A stretch of 64,000 nucleotides of DNA from Streptomyces noursei ATCC 11455. GTDB lineage: Bacteria > Actinomycetota > Actinomycetes > Streptomycetales > Streptomycetaceae. Both the position numbers and the translations under genes were made by a program. Positions 7,979 through 16,342 of this stretch are shown piece after piece; positions within the stretch are counted from its first letter, which is position 1, and every line of letters begins with the position of its first letter. The notes below the pieces were generated by a model. That model worked only from the letters and a program-made list of their open reading frames with translations, was not told the origin of the DNA and searched no databases. The stretch spans positions 8,432,001 to 8,496,000 of the forward strand of contig NZ_CP011533.1 of NCBI RefSeq assembly GCF_001704275.1, read 5' to 3'.

Positions 7979-8745
7979 GCGTGGGGCTGCTCCTGTTGAC
8001 CGGGTGCGACAGTTCCGGCACACGCATTGCCAAGGCCGGCAGTTCCCCCGGCTCGGCATCGTCCGGACCCGTCGTGGTGGCGACCTCCTCCTGGGAGGCG
8101 GCACTGGCCAAGGCGGCCGGTGCGAAGAACGTCAGGTCCATCGTGCCGCCGTCGATCCGCCATGCGCCCGACTACGATCTCAAGCCGTCCGACCTGACCG
8201 CCGTCGCGGGGGCGGATGACGTGCTCTACGCGTCCTTCGAACCGTTCGCCGGACGGATCAAGAGCGCCGCAGGCTCGAAGGCGAAGATGGTCGAGCTCGA
8301 CCTCGACGACGATCCGGAGACGACCCGGGCCAATGTGACCCGGTTGGGCAAGCTCTTCGGGACCGAGCAGGCCGCGGCGAAGTGGAACAGCGCCTTCACC
8401 ACGGAATGGAACTCGCTGTCCCAGCAGTTGAAGGCCGCTCGGACCGGCGGCAAGGCACCGGTGGCGGTCGCGCAGGCGTTCACGACATGGGCGGCCAAGC
8501 TCGCGGGCGTCCAGGTAGCCGGGACCTACGGGCCGGATGCCGTGACGCCCGCCCAGTTGTCGGCGCTGTCCGCCAAGAAGCCGGCGTTCGTGCTGGACAA
8601 CGAGAACATGTCGACCGGGACGGTCCTGCCGGGGTCCGAGGCCAGGCAGCTGGAGATCGTCAACTACCCCGGCGCGGACCTCGACCTGCTCTCGGTCTAC
8701 CGCAAGGCCGCCGACCAGATGCGAAAGGCGTTCGCCGGTTCGTGA
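7876..8745 (+). CDS. aztC: Metal ABC transporter substrate-binding lipoprotein
   Basis: 289 residues in the cluster-9 (ZnuA/TroA-like) family. A repetitive N-terminus precedes a lipoprotein signal, SVGLLLLTGCDSSG, with the lipidated Cys at about 43. The metal site is visible as SIRHAPDYDLKPSD (His plus Asp/Tyr cluster) and further residues around SFEPF and VLDNEN. It lacks the long His-rich loop of ZnuA, as expected for AztC, which receives zinc from a partner chaperone; no aztD gene is found in the window. The start at 7876 lies inside the permease gene; 12-bp repeats encode the unusual HVPVHVPVHAPV beginning, so translation may in fact begin later. Confidence 0.82.
   Translation: MARVHVPVHVPVHAPVLLRFPVRLPVLVRSLAALSVGLLLLTGCDSSGTRIAKAGSSPGSASSGPVVVATSSWEAALAKAAGAKNVRSIVPPSIRHAPDYDLKPSDLTAVAGADDVLYASFEPFAGRIKSAAGSKAKMVELDLDDDPETTRANVTRLGKLFGTEQAAAKWNSAFTTEWNSLSQQLKAARTGGKAPVAVAQAFTTWAAKLAGVQVAGTYGPDAVTPAQLSALSAKKPAFVLDNENMSTGTVLPGSEARQLEIVNYPGADLDLLSVYRKAADQMRKAFAGS
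7885..7920. repeat. Three 12-bp tandem repeats in the aztB/aztC overlap
   Basis: The unit GTCCACGTCCCC occurs at 7885, 7897 and, with one change, 7909. It is read in two frames: as the Ser/Thr/Pro tail of the permease and as the Val/His/Pro start of the binding protein. Confidence 0.85.
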
Positions 8746-8791
8746 GTGGGGCAGCAGATGAGAGGAAGGGGGAGGGACGCCTGTCGAGCGG

Positions 8792-8909
8792 CCTTCTCCC
8801 TTCTCCCTTCTTCCTTCTTCCCTCCTCGTCCTCTTCCCCTTTCCCCGTCCTCTTCCGCCTTGCCCTTTCGTCTTGCTCCTTCCCGCTTCCTTCTTCCTGT
8901 TGTCTTCTC
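8792..8909. repeat. Polypyrimidine tract between convergent genes
   Basis: Nearly 120 bases of the plus strand consist almost only of C and T, in runs of CTTCT and CCCTT, broken by a few purines. It is preceded by a purine-only stretch at 8761-8777. It fills the gap between the convergent aztC and AMP-ligase genes. Mirror-like pyrimidine tracts can form triplex DNA or pause polymerase; no ordinary hairpin terminator is seen here. No coding function. Confidence 0.75.
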
Positions 8910-8921
8910 GGCTGGCCGCCG

Positions 8922-10643
8922 TCAGCCGGCCTGTGCGTGATGCGTGGGGGGACCGGGGGCGGCGAGGCGTGCCCGCAGGGTTGCTCGGTCCGGCTTGCCT
9001 GCCGAGGTGAGCGGCAGTTCGTCGTCGATCAGGAGCAGGTGCTCGGGATGCTTGCGGCGTTCCAGCCCGCGTGCGGCGAGGTGGGCGCCCAGGCTTTCCA
9101 GGGTGGGGCGGCGCCCGTAGTTCGGCACGACGCAGGCGGCGAGGCGTTCGCCCATGAGCGGGTCGGGGACGCCGAGGCAGATCACATCCCGGACGTCCGG
9201 GTGGGCGGAGAGTTCGCCTTCGACTTCGGCGGGGCTGATGTTCGCGCCGCCGCGGATGACGATGTCCTTCAAGCGGCCGACGACGCGAAGAGTGCCGTCG
9301 TCGTCCAGGACTCCCAGGTCACCGGTGCGTACCCAGCCGTCGGCGGTGCGGTAGCGCATGTTCAGCTCGGGAGCGCCCACGTAGCACATCGGTGTCATCG
9401 GGCCGCGCGCGATGATCTCTCCCGGTTCTCCGGGTTCTCCGGGTTCTCCGGGTTCTCCGGGTTCTCCGGGTTCTCCGGGTTCTGCGGGTTCTGCGGGGCC
9501 GGTGCCGGGCAGGGGCGCGATGCGGATCTCACAGACGGCGGGGTCCGGTGTGCCCGCCGTGACCCCAAGGCCAGGGTCGGGCTCCGCGTTCTCGGCCAGG
9601 CCGGTGTGGCAGTTGACGCCGTCGGCCGATCCGTAGAGGTTGACCACCGGGCAGTCGAAGGCCCTGCGTGCCTCGTCGCGGGTGTTCGCGTCCAGCGGCG
9701 ATCCGCCGAGGACAACGGCGGTCAGGCCGGTTGGCGGCCTCGGCTCCTTCGCCAGCGGGTCGAGCATCATGCGGACCATCGTGGGCACGCACAGGACGTG
9801 AGTGGGCCGGTGTGCGTGGATCGCCTCCAGCGCGGCGTCGGGTGTGAACCGGTCCAGCAGCACGAGGGTCCCGCCGTGGCGGGCGAGGGTGACCGCGGTT
9901 CCCGCGGTCCCGAAGGCGGAGCCCAGCGGGACCAGGAACAGACAACGGGGCGGTAGGCGGTCCGGCAGCAGGGCCGCGAGGGTGTTGCCACGGCCTCCCA
10001 CCAGCGCGTTGTGGGAGTAGGCGATCATCTTGGGTTCGGCTTCGGTGCCCGAGGAGACCAGGATCCGGGCCGCGGCGTCGGGGTCGGTGCGGGCCGCGGC
10101 GAACTCGGTCGTGCCGGTGCGGAGGAGGTCGTCCAGCGACAGGCAGCCCTCCGGGGTGGATCCGGTGCCTGCGGCGATCACTGTGCGCAGGGCGGGTAGT
10201 GCGTCGGCGAGCGCGACGAGATCCCCGGCGTGCTCGACGCCGCGCTGCTCCGTCGCGGCGATGACGGCCCGGGCTCCGGAACGGCTCAGCAGCGACCTGA
10301 CCTCCCGGCTGCCGCGTCCGACGGGGAAGGGAAGGGCGACGGCTCCGAGGGCTGCGGTGGCGAGGTCGGCCGCCACCGCCGGCCAGCCGTTGGGAAGTTG
10401 GATGCCCACCACGTCGCCCGGGCACACGCCGGCCGCGGCCAGCCCGGCGGCCAGACATCGCGCCCGGTCGTCCAGCTCCGCGTAGCTGGTCGCGCCCTGT
10501 GCGTCGATGACGGCGGTGCGGTGCGGGTCGGTGACGCGGTGGGCCCGGAAGAGCGCGTACAGGTCGAGATCCGGGTAGTGGCCGCTGGTGGCCCAGGAGC
10601 GCCGCAGTGCGGTGGGGACCAGGTCGTGGATCCGGGGGGTCAC
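8922..10643 (-). CDS. Acyl-AMP ligase / acyl-CoA synthetase (CaiC-like)
   Basis: 573 residues of the ANL family, which activates a carboxylic acid as acyl-AMP and transfers it to CoA. Seen: A3-type loop ILVSSGTEAEPKMIAYSHNA (usual form SGTTGxPK), VNLYGSADG in place of the YGxTE motif, TADGWVRTGDLG, the hinge GRLKDIVIRGGANISP, and the catalytic Lys in LTSAGKPDR near the end. Between the core motifs lies an AEPAEP(GEP)6 insertion encoded by a 9-bp tandem repeat, probably a flexible loop. Its start overlaps the stop of the CoA-transferase gene by ATGA (10640-10643), so the two are translated together. With the neighbouring acyl-CoA dehydrogenase this recalls the carnitine-type CaiABC set. Substrate unknown. 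Confidence 0.82.
   Translation of the reverse strand: MTPRIHDLVPTALRRSWATSGHYPDLDLYALFRAHRVTDPHRTAVIDAQGATSYAELDDRARCLAAGLAAAGVCPGDVVGIQLPNGWPAVAADLATAALGAVALPFPVGRGSREVRSLLSRSGARAVIAATEQRGVEHAGDLVALADALPALRTVIAAGTGSTPEGCLSLDDLLRTGTTEFAAARTDPDAAARILVSSGTEAEPKMIAYSHNALVGGRGNTLAALLPDRLPPRCLFLVPLGSAFGTAGTAVTLARHGGTLVLLDRFTPDAALEAIHAHRPTHVLCVPTMVRMMLDPLAKEPRPPTGLTAVVLGGSPLDANTRDEARRAFDCPVVNLYGSADGVNCHTGLAENAEPDPGLGVTAGTPDPAVCEIRIAPLPGTGPAEPAEPGEPGEPGEPGEPGEPGEPGEIIARGPMTPMCYVGAPELNMRYRTADGWVRTGDLGVLDDDGTLRVVGRLKDIVIRGGANISPAEVEGELSAHPDVRDVICLGVPDPLMGERLAACVVPNYGRRPTLESLGAHLAARGLERRKHPEHLLLIDDELPLTSAGKPDRATLRARLAAPGPPTHHAQAG
9424..9495. repeat. 9-bp tandem repeat x8 inside the AMP-ligase gene
   Basis: Unit GGTTCTCCG on the plus strand: six exact copies and two one-base variants, in frame with the gene, so gain or loss of units changes the number of Gly-Glu-Pro triplets without a frameshift. 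Confidence 0.92.
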
Positions 10644-12430
10644 TCGAACCTCCAGGGGGCGGGGACGACGAGGGAGCCGTGGGGGTCACGGGTGAGAGCG
10701 CCGCGCAGCCGCGGGTCCGTCGGCAGTGCGGCGAGGTCCGTGGTGACCACGGTGGCGGTCAGGCCCTGGTCGCGCAGGACGGCGACGGCCTCGTGGGAGG
10801 AGAGCCGGGCCAGGTGGCCCGACTGGGTGTCGGCGGCTCGGGCGGAGTCGTCCGCCGGGGCTATCCACCTGTCGGCGGTGGGCAGGGGGCGGCGGAAGCC
10901 GGCCGGGCGGCGCGCCTCCCGGCCCACGCCGGCGCGGCGGAGCGCGGGTGCGGTGAGTGTCTCGGCGGCGCCGAGCAGAGAGGACTCCACGCGTACGCCG
11001 TGTCCGGTGCGTTCCCGCAACAGGAGGGCGGCGAGCACGGCCTCGGCGCCGAGCAGCCCGCCGAGCACGTCGATCAGGGTCATCAGCGACGGGGCGGTCG
11101 GCTCGTCGGCGGGCCGTGCCGCCTCCCCGACCCCGGTGCGGGCCTGCACCATGAAGTCGGTGCCGATGGGGGCGCCGGGGAGACGTCCGCCCCAGCCGCT
11201 GGTGTGGGCGTGGACGAGGTGGGGGTTGACGGCCGCGAGGCGGTCGGCGCCCAGTCCGAACCGTTCCGCCCTGCCCGGGGCCCAGTTGTGCAGGAAGACG
11301 TCGGCGCCGGCGGCCAGCTCGCGCAACTCCGCCTGTCCGATGGGTGACTTGACGTCGATCTGAACGGCGCGCTTGCCCCGGTTGAGGGCCAGCCAGCGGG
11401 CCGAGATGTCCGAGCAGCACGGGGGCATGCCGCGCAGTGGATCGCCGCCGGGTGGTTCGACACGGATCACGTCGGCGCCGAGCAAGCCGAGGAGGTGGGC
11501 GGCGAGGGGAGCCTGGATGCGGCGGCCCGCTTCCAGCACGGTGAAGCCCGACAGCGGGCGGGCGTCTTCGCACCCCGGGTCCCTCGGTGGCGGTACGTCG
11601 ATGGACGCCGACGGAGCAAACGTCCATGGTGCGTCGGCGCTCGCCTCGGTGACGCGTTCGGCCAGTGTGTGCAGTCGGCACACCTCGGCCCCCGAGCCGG
11701 TGGCGGCCTGCCGGATCCGCGCCCAGGAGGCAGCGCGCGTTGCGGCGTGCAGTTCCTCGGGCAGGGGCGCGCAGGCAGTGGCGTAACGGAACTGGAAGGG
11801 GCGCCAGCCGCTGCGGATCGCCTGCTCGGGCGTGCCCAGAATCCGCCAGAACCCGGCCCAGACGGTGGGCTCCAGCGCCTCCAGCTCGAAGCGGGTACCG
11901 CACGCGGCGGTGAACGGGGGACCGCCCGGTTCGAGGACGACGGCCTCCGCCTCGGGTGCCGCCGCCGCGGCGATGTACTGGGAGACCGCCAGCAGAGCGG
12001 CCCGGTCGGCGCCGCAGGTGACATGGGTGGCACGGCCGCCGCGGACCTGTCCCAGCAGGGCGGCGAGCAGCCCTTGCACGGTGGCCACGGCGGCGCAGGT
12101 GGCGGCGTAGTCGACGGCGAGGCCGAGCGGCTGGCCGTCGCGTCGCCCATGGACGTGCATCACCCCTGTGGTCGCCTGCGCGGTGGCCTCGTCGGCGACG
12201 TCCGCCTCCGGACACAGGTCCGCCCACACCGTGTCGGCGGTGACCTTGCCCAACTCGGGGCAGTCGACGGCGAGATGGGCCGCATCGCCGGCCGGGGCGG
12301 ACTCGACGGTCGTCGCACCGAGCGCGCGCAGGTGCCTGAGCGCCGGGTCCGTGAGCGCGGGAGGGCCCACGGCACGGACGGCCGCTTCCGCCAGTGGGCG
12401 GATGGCGGTGACAGCGGGAAGATTCCCCAT
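10640..12430 (-). CDS. Type III CoA-transferase (CaiB/BaiF), two-domain form
   Basis: 596 residues, longer than the usual ~400, consistent with a fused double-domain CoA-transferase. The second half has the family features: GFTVLEAGRRIQAPLAAHLL with LGADVIRVEPPGGD (CoA-binding Rossmann start), NRGKRAVQIDVKS, DVFLHNWAPGRAERFGLG and IGTDFMVQARTGVGE, which holds the catalytic Asp. The first half is degenerate and lacks that Asp. The enzyme would move CoA between acyl groups in the cytoplasm. It starts at 12430, divergent from the acyl-CoA dehydrogenase at 12556, and is translationally coupled to the AMP-ligase downstream. The 125-bp gap to 12556 is probably a shared regulatory region. Confidence 0.83.
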   Translation of the reverse strand: MGNLPAVTAIRPLAEAAVRAVGPPALTDPALRHLRALGATTVESAPAGDAAHLAVDCPELGKVTADTVWADLCPEADVADEATAQATTGVMHVHGRRDGQPLGLAVDYAATCAAVATVQGLLAALLGQVRGGRATHVTCGADRAALLAVSQYIAAAAAPEAEAVVLEPGGPPFTAACGTRFELEALEPTVWAGFWRILGTPEQAIRSGWRPFQFRYATACAPLPEELHAATRAASWARIRQAATGSGAEVCRLHTLAERVTEASADAPWTFAPSASIDVPPPRDPGCEDARPLSGFTVLEAGRRIQAPLAAHLLGLLGADVIRVEPPGGDPLRGMPPCCSDISARWLALNRGKRAVQIDVKSPIGQAELRELAAGADVFLHNWAPGRAERFGLGADRLAAVNPHLVHAHTSGWGGRLPGAPIGTDFMVQARTGVGEAARPADEPTAPSLMTLIDVLGGLLGAEAVLAALLLRERTGHGVRVESSLLGAAETLTAPALRRAGVGREARRPAGFRRPLPTADRWIAPADDSARAADTQSGHLARLSSHEAVAVLRDQGLTATVVTTDLAALPTDPRLRGALTRDPHGSLVVPAPWRFE

Positions 12431-12555
12431 GGCCTTCTCTCAGGTGGTCAAGGACGTATGGGAACCGGAGAGGGGTGCGCACCGACCAACTCCACGGCCA
12501 GTTAGTCGGATTGTCGTCTTCATGGGTTCCCGGTGCCCCGAAGGAGGCCGTGCAC

Positions 12556-13809
12556 GTGAGCAACGTCGAACCGAGCGTCATACCCAGTCCGGACCCACCG
12601 GATGAAACCGCTCCGCCCGGGCCGCCCGCCGACCCGTCGAACGGGCTGGGCGAGCGCGTGGCCTCGTTCATCCAGCAGCGGGTCATCCCGTACGAACAGA
12701 CCCTGGAAGCGGGCGGACCGGCTGCCCGAGTCGCCCGGCGCCGACTCCAACACGACGCGAAACAGGCGGGGTTGTGGGGCCTGCCGCTCCCCGTCGAACT
12801 CGGTGGCCAGGGGCTCACGCTCTCCCAGTACGCACACCTGGCGGAGGTCGAGGGAGCAAGCGATCACGGCCCGGCCGCTCTCGGGTCGGCACCACTGCTG
12901 GACGTGCTGATGCTCTCCCGGCACGCCACCGAGGCCGTGCGGGAACGGTACCTGCGTCGGATCAGCGCCGGCGAACTGCGCATCTGCTTCGCCATGACGG
13001 AACCCGACACCCCTGGCACCGATCCCACACTCACCGCGACCCGCGCCACGGCGGACACCGGCGGGACATGGACGGTGCACGGTCGCAAGTGGTTCATCAC
13101 CGGCGCGGGCGAGGCCGACCTGGTCACCGTACTGGCCCGTACGCGCGGCGGTGCCCCCGAGGCCGACGGGCTCTCCCTGCTGCTCGTGCCGACCACCGCG
13201 CCGGGTTTCCGCGTGGTGCGGGAACTGTCCGTGCTCGGCGCCGGAGGGCAGTGGGAGATCGCCCTCGACGACGTCACCGTGCCCTCCGACCACGTGATCG
13301 GTCCGCCCGGTCGGGCGCTGGGGATCGCCGGTGAGCGGCTTCGGCTGGGGCGGGTGCTGCGCTGTCTGCGCTGGCTCGGGCAGGCGCAGCGCGCCTTCGA
13401 CCTGATGTGCCGGCGCGCCCGGTCGCGCACCCAGGCATCCGGCCGGCTCGCCGACCGCCAGCTTGTCCAGCAACTCGTCTTCGACGCCCTGCTCGCCATC
13501 CGCACCACCCGACCACTGGTGTACGAAGCCGTCACCCGCCTCGCGGCCGGCGACGACGCCCGGACGGAAACCGGACTGGCCAAGGTCGCCGCCGCACGCA
13601 TGCTGCAACAGGTCGCCGACGCGGCCATCCAGGTGCACGGCGCGGCAGGGCTCGGCCCCGACACCGTCCTGCCGGGGCTGTTCCGCGCCGGCCGAGCGGC
13701 CCGGCTGCTCGACGGTCCCGACGAACTGCACATCGCCGCGGTGGCCCGACGTGCCCTCCGTGACCATGCGGCTATGCCTACACCGCGAACGGCTCCACCG
13801 CCCCCATGA
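12556..13809 (+). CDS. Acyl-CoA dehydrogenase (CaiA-like)
   Basis: 417 residues from GTG 12556, chosen because AAGGAGG at 12541-12547 lies 8 bases upstream; an ATG at 12475 would add 27 residues without family similarity. Motifs: helical N-domain with KQAGLWGLPLPVELGGQGL, the FAD-site motif CFAMTEPDTPGTDPT, VHGRKWFITGAGEADL in the middle beta domain, and a C-terminal helical domain with AAIQVHGAAGLGPD. It oxidises acyl-CoA to enoyl-CoA using FAD and an electron-transfer flavoprotein. Its 3' end overlaps the convergent GH88-like gene by 32 bp. Confidence 0.85.
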   Translation: MSNVEPSVIPSPDPPDETAPPGPPADPSNGLGERVASFIQQRVIPYEQTLEAGGPAARVARRRLQHDAKQAGLWGLPLPVELGGQGLTLSQYAHLAEVEGASDHGPAALGSAPLLDVLMLSRHATEAVRERYLRRISAGELRICFAMTEPDTPGTDPTLTATRATADTGGTWTVHGRKWFITGAGEADLVTVLARTRGGAPEADGLSLLLVPTTAPGFRVVRELSVLGAGGQWEIALDDVTVPSDHVIGPPGRALGIAGERLRLGRVLRCLRWLGQAQRAFDLMCRRARSRTQASGRLADRQLVQQLVFDALLAIRTTRPLVYEAVTRLAAGDDARTETGLAKVAAARMLQQVADAAIQVHGAAGLGPDTVLPGLFRAGRAARLLDGPDELHIAAVARRALRDHAAMPTPRTAPPPP

Positions 13810-14872
13810 ACATCGCCAGTCCCAGCGCCAGGAAGAAGTCACCCCAGATCAGCTCGTGCTGCGTGGCGAGTCCCCGCTCGGCGTCGTAGCAACCGTCCAA
13901 CAAGCCGCCGGTCGTCGACAGGTGCGACGTCGACAACCGGCGCAGGATCTCCCCGGCGCGCCACGACAGTTCGCGGAACGCGCGGTGCCGGCCTGCCGCC
14001 CGTGCGAGCGCGGCCAGCTTCAGCGCGGCGACCGCCTCGATCGCGGCCGCTGACGTATCCACCGGACCGGACGGACGGACCCGGCACGCCGGAGGGACCA
14101 ACGGGGCCTCCCGGCCGAGGCGCAGCGCGACCAGTCGCCGGACCGCCGCCGGTGGGACGCCCGGCTCCCCCTCGCGCGGCGGCACGATGCGGAGCCCGTC
14201 CGCGGCCCCCAGCAGCAGCCACGCCACGGTACGGCTCCACCCCGGCACCGGATGCGGATACCCCGTCCAGCCACCACCGGGCCGCGTCCGCCAGGCCGGT
14301 CGCGGCGGTTCCTGGGAAAGGCACAGTTCCAGATGGGTCGTCAGATGTCGGTATGCGGCAACTCGGCCTCCACCCGGCACGGTTGCCAGCAGTGGCACCA
14401 GCCCCGGCACCCCGTCCGCCCGAGCGAGCATCCTGGGGCCGCCGAAGGCTCCGCCCCACGGCACCAGACCCCGTTCCGGCTCGTAGGCCGCGAGACACGC
14501 CCGCGCGGCCCGCGCCCGCAGTTCCGCCGCTCCGCGGTCGCCACCGAGCGCGGCGGCAAGCGCCGTGCCGTACCACAGCACCAGGCCGCGCGCCGCCGTG
14601 TCCTGCCCGATCCAGTACTCCAGGCGCCGGGTGCAGTCAGCCGCGAGGGCCTGGTCGCACGGGTCGGACGTGGCCAGCGCGCGCAGCCACAGCAGCCCCG
14701 CCCAGCAGCCCCCGGTCCACGAGCCCCGCGCGGTCGTCGTCCACCGGCCGGTACCCGGATCCGCGTGCAACGGGAAACGTTCGCCCACCTCGGCCACCGT
14801 CACCCGCACCCGCTCCAGCACCGCTTCCCACGCCCGGACCGCCCAACTCGCCACGCCCACCCTCTCGTTCAC
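13778..14872 (-). CDS. GH88/GH105-like glycan hydrolase-fold protein
   Basis: 364 residues with the six-hairpin alpha/alpha barrel pattern of unsaturated uronyl hydrolases: GSWTGGCWAGLLWLRALAT near residue 50, WLLLGAADGL in the middle and a C-terminal TQHELIWGDFFLALGLAM, the family-type signature near the active site. These enzymes remove 4,5-unsaturated uronic acids from oligosaccharides. No signal peptide, so it would act in the cytoplasm. It begins at GTG 14872, whose GTGA overlaps the stop of the MFS gene, so the transporter could bring in its substrate. The active-site Asp residues cannot be confirmed by eye; a related non-enzymatic role is possible. Confidence 0.68.
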   Translation of the reverse strand: MNERVGVASWAVRAWEAVLERVRVTVAEVGERFPLHADPGTGRWTTTARGSWTGGCWAGLLWLRALATSDPCDQALAADCTRRLEYWIGQDTAARGLVLWYGTALAAALGGDRGAAELRARAARACLAAYEPERGLVPWGGAFGGPRMLARADGVPGLVPLLATVPGGGRVAAYRHLTTHLELCLSQEPPRPAWRTRPGGGWTGYPHPVPGWSRTVAWLLLGAADGLRIVPPREGEPGVPPAAVRRLVALRLGREAPLVPPACRVRPSGPVDTSAAAIEAVAALKLAALARAAGRHRAFRELSWRAGEILRRLSTSHLSTTGGLLDGCYDAERGLATQHELIWGDFFLALGLAMFMGAVEPFAV

Positions 14873-16113
14873 GTGCGGGAGCGCTCAGCGACTCGGGCAC
14901 CCCGCAGCGCCATGGGCAGGGCCACCGCCGCGGCTCCCGCGAACTCCGCCGCCACCAGCAGCCAGCCAGGCCCGTAACCCGCGGCCGAGACCAGTACGCC
15001 GAACAGCGGGGGGCCGACGGCGAACCCGGCGAAGAAGCCGGCCGAGACCAGTGCGGAGTCCCGTCCGGCCCGCCCGGGGGCGGCCTGCCGGATCACCAGG
15101 ACCATCGACACGGCGTTCGCCGCCACCGCGAACGACCCCACCGCCACCGCGGCCACCCACACCAGGACGGGCACCCGGACCGCGGCGCACAACGTCAAGG
15201 CGGCGCCCACGGCCCCGGACGCCAGCAGCGCGGGCAGCGCCTCGCCCCGGCCCGGCCGTCCTGCCGTACGCGACCACACCACGCGCCCGCCGATGCCCGC
15301 GACCCCGAGCACCGCGACCAGCACCGCGGCCACCGTCGGCGACAGACCCAACCGCTGCGAACCGAAGAGCGCCAAGTATGTGTTGACCGAGGCGATCCCG
15401 CAGCCGAGCAGCAAGGAGTGCAGCGCCAGCCTCACCATGACAGCCCGCCGCCACACCGCCGGACGCCCGGCATCGGACACGGTGATCAGGGCTGCCCGGT
15501 CGGGTGGCAGTACACCCATGCCCCACGCCGCCGCCACCGCCGCCAGGCAAGCCGCCGTCCACACCGCTTCGCGCCAGCCGATCGCCGTCGCCAGAACGGA
15601 CAACGGAAGCCCGGCCGCGAAGGCGCCGAACTGCACACCCGACTGCTTCCACCCCGTGACGCCACCGCGCCGCTCGGGCGGAACCCTGGCCAGGATCAGT
15701 TTGTTGGTGGCCGGATTGGCCAGGGCCTGCGGGAGGCCGCCGAGCCCGACGGCCGCCAACAGCGCCGCGGTCCCCGACGCGGCCCCGATCAGCGCCAACG
15801 AGACGGCCACCAGCAGGAACAGTGCCACCAGACACCGCCGGGGCCCCGCCCTGTCCACCAGCCTGCCCGCGACCGGCGACAGCAGCGCCGCGATACCGAA
15901 TCCCACCGTCGTGGTGAGCCCCAACTCGGTGCGTGACAGGCCCAGTTCGTGGACGAGGCGTGGCCCGAACGCGCCGATCAGAAAGAGTTGCATCATCGAG
16001 AGGGCCATCGCCGCCGTCAGCAACGCGGTGATGGCCGTGCCCGACGCGGACGGCCGGGCCGTGCCACCTCCGGAACTTGATATGTCGGAATCCGTACGCT
16101 TTCCGGTCCGCAT
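14869..16113 (-). CDS. MFS transporter
   Basis: 414 residues with about 12 hydrophobic segments. The start at ATG 16113 is chosen because GGGAGGG lies 5 bases upstream; longer versions read into non-coding DNA. Family motifs: between helices 2 and 3 GRLVDRAGPRR, the classic MFS loop, and GVTGWKQSGVQFGAF in helix 5, a pattern seen in CynX/NNP-like and exo-sugar acid transporters. It is the first gene of a two-gene operon with the GH88-like protein (GTGA overlap). Direction and substrate cannot be read from sequence; an oligouronide or organic anion is a reasonable guess from the neighbour. Confidence 0.8.
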   Translation of the reverse strand: MRTGKRTDSDISSSGGGTARPSASGTAITALLTAAMALSMMQLFLIGAFGPRLVHELGLSRTELGLTTTVGFGIAALLSPVAGRLVDRAGPRRCLVALFLLVAVSLALIGAASGTAALLAAVGLGGLPQALANPATNKLILARVPPERRGGVTGWKQSGVQFGAFAAGLPLSVLATAIGWREAVWTAACLAAVAAAWGMGVLPPDRAALITVSDAGRPAVWRRAVMVRLALHSLLLGCGIASVNTYLALFGSQRLGLSPTVAAVLVAVLGVAGIGGRVVWSRTAGRPGRGEALPALLASGAVGAALTLCAAVRVPVLVWVAAVAVGSFAVAANAVSMVLVIRQAAPGRAGRDSALVSAGFFAGFAVGPPLFGVLVSAAGYGPGWLLVAAEFAGAAAVALPMALRGARVAERSRT

Positions 16114-16342
16114 GCGGCCCTCCCGTCGGTCCGGTCCCGTCGCCGGGATCAGTCCAGTCAGTCGTCCGGTCCGGCCCGTCAGTTCCCGGAGATCCCCCCG
16201 GGACGCCGAACCCCTCGATGGCCGCGGTCCCCGGCGGGGAGCCCCGGCGCATGCGGGGCGCACGACGGCGGCGTGAGGGGGCGCGCAGAAGTGCCGCGTC
16301 CGCCCTGTCGCCTCCCGTGCAGGCGATGGCACGATTCCGGCC

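Noticed and set aside
9412..9636. Collagen-like GSPGSPGSP protein on the plus strand
   Set aside because: It is the antisense reading of the in-frame 9-bp repeat of the AMP-ligase gene; no start signal.
14002..15936. A 644-residue plus-strand frame opposite the GH88-like and MFS genes
   Set aside because: Very rich in Arg and Pro, with no domain; typical antisense shadow of GC-rich genes.
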